From: JADKIH01 sp031417555
GTDB taxonomy: Bacteria; Bacteroidota; Bacteroidia; AKYH767-A; 2013-40CM-41-45
Length of the DNA: 64,000 bases
NCBI GenBank assembly: GCA_031417555.1
Contig: JANOVV010000112.1
Span: forward strand, 1 to 64,000
Direction: 5' to 3'
In this document: positions 1 through 7,081 of the stretch, in pieces
Layout: the number at the start of each line of letters is the position of its first letter
Numbering within the stretch: position 1 is the stretch's first letter
Notes under the pieces: generated by a model
Seen by the model: the letters and a program-made list of their open reading frames with translations, nothing else
Databases searched by the model: none
Told to the model about the DNA's origin: nothing
Program-made: the position numbers and the translations under genes

Positions 1-66
1 CTCATTAACAGAGTTCCTTCAATTAATTTTTCAATTAATCTTTTAATTTTTTTTTACCACATTTAA

Positions 67-885
67 TTATTTTGTTAATGGAATATATCCAACCTGATCG
101 ACAACTTTTTGTCCTTCTGTTGACATAACAAAATCAATAAAAGGTTTTACCAGAGTTTCTTTTGAAGCTGGGTAGTAGTAGTAAAGTGGGCGAACAATAG
201 GGTATGTCTTATTCATGGCATTTTCCATAGTTGCAAGTACAAATGTTTTTCCATCGTAGGAGACAGCAATATCTTTAACATCCTTATTCATATAAGCAAG
301 TCCAACATAACCGATAGCACCTTTTGTCTGACTTATTGATTGAATAATCGCTCCTGTTGCCGGCATGTTAAGAACCGATGATGCATAATTTTTGCGATTC
401 ATTACATGATCTTTGAAAAATTCGTACGTACCGGAACTTGTTTCGCGGGAGTAAACTACTATAATCATATCGTCACCACCAACTTCTTTCCAGTTCTTGA
501 TTTTACCTGTATAAATGCCCTCAATTTGCTGACGGGTAAGCTTTGAAACTTTATTCGATGGATTAACAATTACCGAAAGTGCATCATTGGCAACTATCAC
601 TTCTTTAAATGCACGGCCTGCATCTTGTAACTTCATTTTCTCATCCATTTTAATTTTTCGCGACGACATAGCAATGTCAGTTGAATTATCAGTTAATGCA
701 GCTAATCCAACACCACTTCCTCCGCCAACTACCGTAATACTTTTTCCTGCATTTTTTTTCATATATACTTCCGCTTCTTTCTGTGAAAGCGGGAGAACGG
801 TATCACTTCCTTTAATAACTACTTTTTGCGCCTGGCTAATGAATGACATACTTGCGAATATCGCTACTATTAATATTTTTTTCAT
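67..885 (-). CDS. pstS: Phosphate ABC transporter substrate-binding protein (PstS family)
   Basis: Periplasmic phosphate-capture protein that would feed a PstCAB importer. Residues 1-20 are a signal peptide ending in SQAQ. The phosphate-cradle motifs of the PBP-like PstS family are visible: GSDT at 26-29, GGGSGVG at 54-60 and a SRETSSGTYEFF stretch near 146-157. At 272 aa it has the usual length of the short Bacteroidota form. It is last in a minus-strand series behind an OprO/P-type porin and two response regulators. The next genes, expected to be pstC/A/B, lie beyond the left edge, so the operon is incomplete here. Control by phosphate starvation is inferred from the neighbours; I did not find a convincing PHO box. 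Confidence 0.9.
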   Translation of the reverse strand: MKKILIVAIFASMSFISQAQKVVIKGSDTVLPLSQKEAEVYMKKNAGKSITVVGGGSGVGLAALTDNSTDIAMSSRKIKMDEKMKLQDAGRAFKEVIVANDALSVIVNPSNKVSKLTRQQIEGIYTGKIKNWKEVGGDDMIIVVYSRETSSGTYEFFKDHVMNRKNYASSVLNMPATGAIIQSISQTKGAIGYVGLAYMNKDVKDIAVSYDGKTFVLATMENAMNKTYPIVRPLYYYYPASKETLVKPFIDFVMSTEGQKVVDQVGYIPLTK

Positions 886-925
886 TTTTATTTATTTTGT
901 TTATCTGAGTTTGTTTTTTTATCAA

Positions 926-2257
926 TTAAAATTTAACCTGAGCACGTAATGTGAATACATTGTCTAACTGATTAGTCCTGTAAAGAGGGCTAAGGTTTGA
1001 GCTTGTTTCATTTTTTATAATATCGTAGTATGCTGTAATTTTTACATTTGCGTCCCATCTATAGGCGAGTCCCAAACCTAAAGTTGAATACTTAACATCA
1101 GTAGAATTTGTTGGTTTCATTCCATTATTGACTGTTTTACCAACTTCATCTTTTTCAACATCTGTATTTGGGTCATACCAATCGTATTTAATAATTGTTT
1201 GAAAGGGAGATTGGCCAATATTTTGAAGAAAATAAAAATAGGCACCATTAAATTTGCGATTGTAAATTGGTGAAGTTACAACAGCAAACGGACTAACTGA
1301 GGAACCAGAAACATTTGGTTGGTCTCCGGAAACATATTCGCCACGGAGAGTTGTAATTCCAATTATCCAATCAATGCTAAACTGTGCATCAAATCCGATA
1401 TATTTTCTTTTTGCATAAAATTTTCCTTTGTTACCGGAAGAACTAATAATTTGAAATCCTTTAACACCAGCTGCATCCGAATTTAATGAATATATTGTAT
1501 CATTATCTAATCTGTAACCGCCATCATAATAAGATGCTCCTAAGCTATATTTTATCAGTTCTGATTTATCAGTTCTTGTTATTCCAATATGTCCGATAAA
1601 ATCTTTCTTCTTGTCAAAATCACTACCGTTAGCTAATGCGCTGGGTGCACCTACGCCGTTAAAAAATCCACCATCGATTTTTATCCAGTTCCAATTAGAG
1701 GTCTTAGGCCCCTGAATAGAGACCATTGCTCCCAGATCCCGCTCATTCCTGAAAATTATTTGCGACATTCGTCCACGTTCCGGTGATTCACGCATACCTG
1801 ATGAGTAGACTATTTCATAACCAAAAGGACGATTTTGCATTCCTGCTGTAACTGAAAACCAACCGCTCCAAGGATCTGTAATTTTTGCATATGCATCTTT
1901 AATGTTTACTCCACCTTCTGTTACATCAAATTGTAACACATATTGACTTGTTGAAAATCCTTTTTCATTTATCGGAGCATCATATTGGAATTTAATCCTG
2001 CCTCGTCTTATTGCAAATCGTTTATCAACACCCGAAGCAAAATTACCACCAGCAAAAGAAGCTTGTCCCATTGAATCCGCTACCTGGAATTGCGCTTGAA
2101 TGTACCCACTAATTTTCAATCTCTTCAATACATCCAGCTCCTGACGAATTCCTGCCACATGACTTGTTAATGTATCGAGTGGTAAATCCTGTGCTACTAA
2201 TGGAGTAGCGATTGAACATAATAAGCAAATTATAATTGTAGTAATTTTTATTTTCAT
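926..2257 (-). CDS. Phosphate-selective porin OprO/OprP-like outer membrane protein
   Basis: Outer-membrane beta-barrel of the phosphate-selective porin O and P family (443 aa). A signal peptide (about residues 1-22, ending in LVAQ) is followed by a short coiled segment (DTLTSHVAGIRQELDVLKRL) and then alternating amphipathic strands. The barrel contains RFAIRRGRIKFQ and NRPFGYEIVYSS, both typical of the family, and ends in an aromatic-hydrophobic strand (TLRAQVKF), as barrel proteins do. It lies 40 bases upstream of pstS on the same strand, which supports anion or phosphate uptake. Actual selectivity cannot be read from sequence. Confidence 0.85.
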   Translation of the reverse strand: MKIKITTIIICLLCSIATPLVAQDLPLDTLTSHVAGIRQELDVLKRLKISGYIQAQFQVADSMGQASFAGGNFASGVDKRFAIRRGRIKFQYDAPINEKGFSTSQYVLQFDVTEGGVNIKDAYAKITDPWSGWFSVTAGMQNRPFGYEIVYSSGMRESPERGRMSQIIFRNERDLGAMVSIQGPKTSNWNWIKIDGGFFNGVGAPSALANGSDFDKKKDFIGHIGITRTDKSELIKYSLGASYYDGGYRLDNDTIYSLNSDAAGVKGFQIISSSGNKGKFYAKRKYIGFDAQFSIDWIIGITTLRGEYVSGDQPNVSGSSVSPFAVVTSPIYNRKFNGAYFYFLQNIGQSPFQTIIKYDWYDPNTDVEKDEVGKTVNNGMKPTNSTDVKYSTLGLGLAYRWDANVKITAYYDIIKNETSSNLSPLYRTNQLDNVFTLRAQVKF

Positions 2258-2413
2258 AATTGATTTATTTGTGTGTAAAGAAACGGCTGCTGGGTTACAT
2301 GAATGTATATTCCATATTAAGTTAATGTTAATTGATTGTGGATAAATAGTAAATCCAATTTCCTTATTTTATTATATAAAATATTGATAATCAATTTAAT
2401 ATATAGTATTATT

Positions 2414-3082
2414 TTATGCATAAAACCGGTAACCAACTCCTTTTTGAGTTGAAAAAAAGTCTTCTCCTATTTTTTTTCTAAGTCTTAGAATATGAACATC
2501 GATGGTTCTTTCTTTTGCCATGTGTTCTCTCTTCCAAACTTTATTGAAAATTTCATTCCGGCTAAATACTTTACCCGGCTGGCTGGCCATTAAATATAGT
2601 AGTTCAAATTCCTTAAGGGATAGTGGAACTAGCACTTGATTAAGATAAACAGAAAAAGATTCTTTATCGATGTGTAAAGTATCTTTTCCTTTTGTTTTAT
2701 AAAGTATAGTAAATTCAGGAATTGAAAAATTCATCCTTTTAGAAATACGTTTTAACATTGCTTTTTGTTTTAATGGCTTAGTAACAAATTCATCTGCACC
2801 GTTATCAAATACTTCCATTTCCATAGATTCAGTGACATTGGAAGAAATAACAATTAACTTGGTTTTCTTTAGATGAGCCATACTTTTAATTTTATGACAA
2901 AATTCAAAGCACAAAATTTCAGATTCGTCTGCATCAATGATAATTCCATCGGGAGTTTCTTTATTCAGTTTATTAAAAGCATGTGAAATTTTTGAAAAGA
3001 AAGAGTATTTAAATCCATTCGCTGATAATTCACCGATCAATCCATTGAATTCGATTTTATTGTTACTAATTAACCAAAGCAT
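2414..3082 (-). CDS. OmpR/PhoB-family response regulator with degenerate receiver
   Basis: DNA-binding response regulator of 222 aa. The N-terminal receiver keeps the phospho-acceptor position (Asp50 in GIIIDAD) and the switch lysine (FVTKPL near residue 100). The acidic pair that normally follows strand 1 (LIVDDE) is replaced by LISNNK, so Mg-dependent phosphorylation may be weak or absent. The C-terminal half (about 130-222) is a winged helix of the Trans_reg_C type, with SLKEFELLYLMASQPGKVFS and the recognition region TIDVHILRLRKKIG, ending in GVGYRF. It starts 23 bases after a stand-alone receiver gene on the same strand, so the two are probably co-transcribed and may work as a pair. Position next to porin and pstS suggests a PhoB-like role, but no histidine kinase is in view. 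Confidence 0.85.
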   Translation of the reverse strand: MLWLISNNKIEFNGLIGELSANGFKYSFFSKISHAFNKLNKETPDGIIIDADESEILCFEFCHKIKSMAHLKKTKLIVISSNVTESMEMEVFDNGADEFVTKPLKQKAMLKRISKRMNFSIPEFTILYKTKGKDTLHIDKESFSVYLNQVLVPLSLKEFELLYLMASQPGKVFSRNEIFNKVWKREHMAKERTIDVHILRLRKKIGEDFFSTQKGVGYRFYA

Positions 3083-3105
3083 ATGAAAGATATTTTCTAA
3101 TAATG

Positions 3106-3465
3106 TTATTTAACTAATTCATGAATCATTTCAAGTAAAATAGAAGGACGAATTGGTTTGGTAATAAAATGATTAGCACCTGCTTCAAAAGCATTCATCG
3201 TTGTATATTCATCTGAATCAGCCGTTAGAAACAGAACCGGCGTTGTTTTTAATGTACTGATTAATCGAAGCTTTCTGCATGTTTCAATACCAGTAATTCC
3301 GGGCATTCGGATATCCATAATAATTAAATCAGGTAAGTTTTTAATAGCAAGTGCCAATGCATCGATACCATTGTAAGCCGTAAAAACCTCGAATTTTTCT
3401 TTTGCCAGATTGTATCTTAATATCTCTACTACATCCGGTTCATCGTCAACAATCAATACCTTCAT
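3106..3465 (-). CDS. Single-domain response regulator (CheY-like receiver)
   Basis: Stand-alone receiver domain, 119 aa from the chosen start. The acidic pair Asp7-Asp8 (VLIVDDEPD), phospho-acceptor Asp51 (IIMDIRMPG), the Thr of FLTAD and the Lys of FITKPI are all present, so this receiver should be phosphorylatable. The frame is open up to 3510, but MKVLIVDDE begins exactly where receiver domains begin, so I prefer 3465 (3477 is a second option). There is no output domain. It precedes an OmpR-type regulator whose receiver lacks the acidic pair, so this protein could supply the phosphorylation-sensing step for that partner (inference). Confidence 0.85.
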   Translation of the reverse strand: MKVLIVDDEPDVVEILRYNLAKEKFEVFTAYNGIDALALAIKNLPDLIIMDIRMPGITGIETCRKLRLISTLKTTPVLFLTADSDEYTTMNAFEAGANHFITKPIRPSILLEMIHELVK

Positions 3466-3579
3466 TGCTTCTTTCATTTTTTTCTTTCGAAAATAAGCCT
3501 CAAATGTCAACGAAGGATTAATTCAAAATGAATAAATTGTTAACATTGCAGAATAAATATTTTTATTAAAAACCCAACC

Positions 3580-3587
3580 TATTTTCG
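3580..3587 (+). promoter_or_regulatory. Putative -7 promoter box of mltG
   Basis: TATTTTCG is one base from the Bacteroidota -7 consensus TAnnTTTG. It ends only six bases before the mltG ATG, so a transcript from it would have almost no leader. No clear -33 TTG was seen. Confidence 0.4.
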
Positions 3588-3593
3588 TTCACT

Positions 3594-4643
3594 ATGGCAA
3601 GATTAATTTTAGTCAAACGATTGGCGTGGATTACGGTTGGTATTTTATCCATCATAGTTCTAGTATTCGGAATTCTCATTTATAAACAGATCTATACTAC
3701 CAATTTAACGAATGTTAATGACGATAAAGAATTTCTGTATATACCAACGGGATCCGATTTTGAAAATGTTGTTTCCATTTTAGAAGAAAAGAAATTACTA
3801 ATCAATGAAAAATCTTTTCGCTGGGCTTCCAAACAAATGAAATACGTTTCAAATGTTAAACCCGGAAAATACAAGCTTAAGCCTAGAATGAATAATAAGG
3901 ACTTAATCGCGCTTTTAGGTTCAGGAAGACAAGTGCCGGTTAATGTAACTTTTAATAATATTCGGACCAAAGAACAGCTTGTCCAAAGAATAGGAGAGCA
4001 GATAGAAGCAAAACCACAAGCCATTTTGAACCTGATGAATGACAATGATTATTCGAGAAAAATTGGATTCACCTCTGAAAACATTTTAGCCATGTTTATT
4101 CCTAATACCTACGAATTTTTTTGGAATACATCGGCAGATAAATTTCTTCAGAGAATGAAAAAAGAATATGATAAATACTGGACGCCTCAACGATTGGAAC
4201 TCGCACAAAAGATTAATTATAATCCGATTCAGGTTTCTGTGCTTGCATCTATCGTTCAGATGGAATCTAATAGAGAAGATGAAAAGCCGGTAATTGCCGG
4301 TGTTTATATTAATCGCTTAAAAAAAGACTGGAAACTCGAAGCTGATCCAACTCTTGTTTTCGCTTTAGGTGATTTTTCCATTTCCAGAGTTTTAAAAATT
4401 TACAAAGAGATTGATTCTCCTTATAATACCTATATGTATCATGGCTTACCTCCCGGACCAATCTGTCTTCCTACAATGTCTTCTTTAAATGCCGTACTGA
4501 AGTATGTTCCTCATAATTATATGTTTTTCTGTGCAAAAGACGATTTCTCCGGATATCATGCATTTGCTTCAACCTATGATCAGCATTTGATTAATGCCAG
4601 AAAATTTCAAAAAGCCCTCGACAGGAGAGGAATTCATTCCTAG
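3594..4643 (+). CDS. mltG: Endolytic transglycosylase MltG (YceG-like)
   Basis: Inner-membrane lytic transglycosylase that cuts nascent peptidoglycan strands and is thought to end glycan synthesis. One transmembrane helix (about residues 8-29) anchors it. A LysM-like region (near 45-100, with PTGSDFENVVSILEEK) is followed by the YceG catalytic domain. The catalytic glutamate lies in ASIVQMES (about 220), followed by the family motifs GVYINRL and EADPTLVFALGD, and then SPYNTY and GLPPGPIC. At 349 aa it has normal length. It is divergent from the response-regulator pair and co-directional with the phosphohexomutase 131 bases downstream. Confidence 0.93.
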   Translation: MARLILVKRLAWITVGILSIIVLVFGILIYKQIYTTNLTNVNDDKEFLYIPTGSDFENVVSILEEKKLLINEKSFRWASKQMKYVSNVKPGKYKLKPRMNNKDLIALLGSGRQVPVNVTFNNIRTKEQLVQRIGEQIEAKPQAILNLMNDNDYSRKIGFTSENILAMFIPNTYEFFWNTSADKFLQRMKKEYDKYWTPQRLELAQKINYNPIQVSVLASIVQMESNREDEKPVIAGVYINRLKKDWKLEADPTLVFALGDFSISRVLKIYKEIDSPYNTYMYHGLPPGPICLPTMSSLNAVLKYVPHNYMFFCAKDDFSGYHAFASTYDQHLINARKFQKALDRRGIHS

Positions 4644-4660
4644 TTTTAACGCTTATTTGT

Positions 4661-4680
4661 GTAAACGTGTAAACGTTTGT
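4661..4680. promoter_or_regulatory. Possible LacI-type operator with tandem GTAAACGT
   Basis: GTAAACGT occurs twice in tandem (4661-4668 and 4669-4676). The second copy forms the perfect palindrome AAACGTTT at 4671-4678. This core resembles operators of LacI-family sugar regulators. It sits between mltG and the phosphohexomutase gene, about 60 bases upstream of the latter's -7 box. Confidence 0.35.
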
Positions 4681-4736
4681 GCCGAGTTTATTCGTGTTTT
4701 CTTGTTCTCTTTTTTTACACTTTCGTATTTTAATTA

Positions 4737-4744
4737 TATTTTCG
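4737..4744 (+). promoter_or_regulatory. Putative -7 promoter box of the phosphohexomutase gene
   Basis: TATTTTCG, the same near-consensus box as at mltG, lies 30 bases before the ATG at 4775. Its position supports that ATG over the upstream TTG (4679). Confidence 0.4.
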
Positions 4745-4774
4745 CAGGTAAATTCAATTATTACAAATTCGAAA

Positions 4775-6193
4775 ATGACTAAAATAAAATTTGGCACCGA
4801 TGGATGGCGTGCAATTATTGCAAAAGATTTTACCGTAGAAAACGTTGCCAGGGTTGCCGAAGCTACTGCAAACTGGTTATTGAAAAACAATAAAAATCCA
4901 TCGATAGTTGTCGGACATGATTGCCGTTTCGCCGGAGAATTATTTTGTGAAACTATTGCTTCCGTTATGGGCGCTAAAGGTGTAAAAGTACTTTTGGCCA
5001 AAGGATTTGTTTCCACACCGATGATATCTCTCGGGGCTGTTCATAAAAAATGTGATGCCGGTATAATAATTACTGCATCTCATAATCCTCCCTCATACAA
5101 TGGTTTCAAACTGAAAGGATCGTATGGCGGACCATTAAAACCTGCGCTCGTTCAGGAGATTGAAGATATGATACCCGATAAATGTTCTGTTGATTATGAA
5201 TCAATTTCTCTTGATGAAATGAAATCGAAAGGACTGTTGGAATATATCGATCTGGAAACTTTATATATTGATCACGTTAAAAAGCATTTCGATCTGGATG
5301 CTATCCGAAATTCAGGACTCCACTTAGCTTATGATGCAATGTATGGTTCAGGACAAAATGTAATAAAAAAACTTTTTCCTGAGATTACAATGTTGCATTG
5401 TGATTACAATCCAGGATTTATGGGACAAGCACCTGAACCAATTCATAAAAACCTTTTAGAATTCAGCGAACTGATTCGTAAAAAAGGAAATATCGATTGC
5501 GGACTTGTTACAGATGGAGACGCTGATCGTATTGGCATGTACGATGGCAAAGGAAATTTTATTGATTCTCATCATATCATTTTACTTCTGATACATTATC
5601 TGGTTAAATACAAAGGCTTGAAGGGAAAAGTATGTATCGCTTTCAGTACAACTCCTAAAGTTGGAAAACTTTGTGAGCATTATGGATTACCATTTGAAAC
5701 TGTAAAAATAGGATTCAAATACATCTGTGAAATTATGTTGAATGAAGATGTTTTACTCGGCGGCGAAGAAAGTGGTGGAATAGCAATTAAAGATCATATC
5801 CCTGAACGAGATGGAATATGGATGGGTCTCGTTATTTGGGAATTTATGGCTAAGAGCGGAAAAAAATTAAATGACTTAATAGATGAAGTTTATAAAATCG
5901 TCGGGCCATTTGCTTTTGAAAGAAACGACATGCATTTAAAAGAAAATATAAAAATTCAGATCGTTAACAATACTAAAAGCAATGCCTATAATGCATTCGG
6001 CCGTTATAAAGTTCGTCGTGTCGAAAATATGGATGGCTATAAATATTTCTTCGACGATAATGACAATGAATGGCTTCTTATTAGAGCTTCCGGCACTGAA
6101 CCGGTTTTAAGAGCCTATGCAGAATCAGCAACACAGGAAGGTGCTTTTGAAATACTCAATGCTGCAAAAAAAACATTATTAAACGAAAATTAA
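4775..6193 (+). CDS. Phosphoglucomutase/phosphomannomutase family protein
   Basis: Alpha-D-phosphohexomutase that interconverts hexose 1- and 6-phosphates, supplying sugar nucleotides for cell wall and polysaccharide synthesis. The four-domain layout is visible: N-terminal KFGTDGWRAI, active-site phosphoserine at Ser102 in TASHNPPSYNGFK, Mg-binding DGDADR at about 247-252, sugar-binding GGEESGG, and the phosphate-binding loop RASGTEPVLRAYAE near the C terminus. The frame is open from 4679, but family proteins start at the FGTDGWR segment, so the ATG at 4775 is chosen (472 aa). Glucosamine-, gluco- or manno-specificity cannot be decided from sequence alone. Confidence 0.92.
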   Translation: MTKIKFGTDGWRAIIAKDFTVENVARVAEATANWLLKNNKNPSIVVGHDCRFAGELFCETIASVMGAKGVKVLLAKGFVSTPMISLGAVHKKCDAGIIITASHNPPSYNGFKLKGSYGGPLKPALVQEIEDMIPDKCSVDYESISLDEMKSKGLLEYIDLETLYIDHVKKHFDLDAIRNSGLHLAYDAMYGSGQNVIKKLFPEITMLHCDYNPGFMGQAPEPIHKNLLEFSELIRKKGNIDCGLVTDGDADRIGMYDGKGNFIDSHHIILLLIHYLVKYKGLKGKVCIAFSTTPKVGKLCEHYGLPFETVKIGFKYICEIMLNEDVLLGGEESGGIAIKDHIPERDGIWMGLVIWEFMAKSGKKLNDLIDEVYKIVGPFAFERNDMHLKENIKIQIVNNTKSNAYNAFGRYKVRRVENMDGYKYFFDDNDNEWLLIRASGTEPVLRAYAESATQEGAFEILNAAKKTLLNEN

Positions 6194-6205
6194 TCTGAAA
6201 CGAAA

Positions 6206-6964
6206 ATGGCACACGATATTGATTTTAAAATAATCGGTGATGATATGCAGGCTGTGGAAATCGTGCTCGATCCATCAGAAGCTGTCCGCGCAGAAGTTGG
6301 CGCCATGTTATGCATGGAAGACGATATTCAGATGGATACTTCTTCCGGTGGAGGTATTTTCCAGGGATTAAAAAGAATAGTTTCAGGCGAAAATTTCTTC
6401 ATCACCAGTTTCCTGAATACCGGGACCATTAAACGGACTGTCACCTTTGCCGCTCCTTATCCCGGTAAAATTATTTCTTTAAACCTTAACGCGATTGGCG
6501 GTAGTTTCCTTTGTCAGCGTGATGGTTTTCTTTGTGCTGCTCAGGGAATTGATATCAATGTTGAATTTACAAAACGCATTGGAGCCGGCCTCTTCGGAGG
6601 AGAAGGATTTATTTTGCAACGTCTTTCTGGCGATGGAAAAGCTTTTGTACACGCCGGTGGAACTATTATTCGTAAAGACCTAAAAGCGAATGAACGCCTT
6701 AGAGTCGATACTGGTTGTCTCGTAGCCTTTCAACCTACTGTCGATTATGACATTCAGTTTATTGGTGGTTTTAAAAATGTTCTCTTCGGCGGAGAAGGTT
6801 TATTTTATGCCCAACTAAAAGGACCAGGAATTGTTTATCTGCAAACTCTTCCATTTTCCCGATTAGCGGATAGAATAATAAGCGCTTCCGGTTGGACCGG
6901 AAGAAAGGAGGAAAGCCGAGGAATTGGCGGACTACTCGGCGGAATAATAAGCGGTCGCGAATAA
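6206..6964 (+). CDS. AIM24/TIGR00266 family protein
   Basis: Protein of the TIGR00266 (AIM24-like) family, 252 aa, with no signal peptide. These proteins form a double-stranded beta-helix and have no firmly assigned biochemical role. Family hallmarks are a glycine-rich run (SSGGGIFQGLKRIVSGENFF), LTFAAPYPGKI-like strands, FLCAAQGIDINVEF and LFGGEGLFYAQLKGPG near the C terminus, and a C-terminal GIGGLLGGIISG tail. It begins 12 bases after the phosphohexomutase and is probably co-transcribed with it. Confidence 0.85.
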   Translation: MAHDIDFKIIGDDMQAVEIVLDPSEAVRAEVGAMLCMEDDIQMDTSSGGGIFQGLKRIVSGENFFITSFLNTGTIKRTVTFAAPYPGKIISLNLNAIGGSFLCQRDGFLCAAQGIDINVEFTKRIGAGLFGGEGFILQRLSGDGKAFVHAGGTIIRKDLKANERLRVDTGCLVAFQPTVDYDIQFIGGFKNVLFGGEGLFYAQLKGPGIVYLQTLPFSRLADRIISASGWTGRKEESRGIGGLLGGIISGRE

Positions 6965-6976
6965 ATTCATTCACGA

Positions 6977-7075
6977 CTTCCATCTTCCGATTGATTTCTT
7001 TTTAAATCTTCCCTTAAGAGAAAAATAAATCCTGCTAAATAAAGAGTACAAATAATGTATACCATATTTTTATTT
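6977..7075 (-). CDS. Possible 32-aa membrane peptide
   Basis: A short open frame starts with ATG at 7075, six bases past the stop of the upstream T9SS gene on the same strand. It encodes a hydrophobic N-terminal half (MVYIICTLYLAGFIFLL) and a charged C-terminal half. The layout suits a tiny single-pass protein, but no promoter, homologue or conservation can be shown here. It may be a chance frame. Confidence 0.22.
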
Positions 7076-7081
7076 TTAGTA

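Noticed and set aside
587..949. 120-aa frame on the plus strand over pstS
   Set aside because: Shadow of the strongly supported pstS gene; composition lacks protein-like pattern.
4679..4774. N-terminal extension of the phosphohexomutase
   Set aside because: Homologues begin at the FGTDGWR segment, and the extension covers the -7 box and operator-like repeat.
4591..5016. 141-aa minus-strand frame across the mltG-phosphohexomutase junction
   Set aside because: Opposite two well-supported genes, no recognisable domain.
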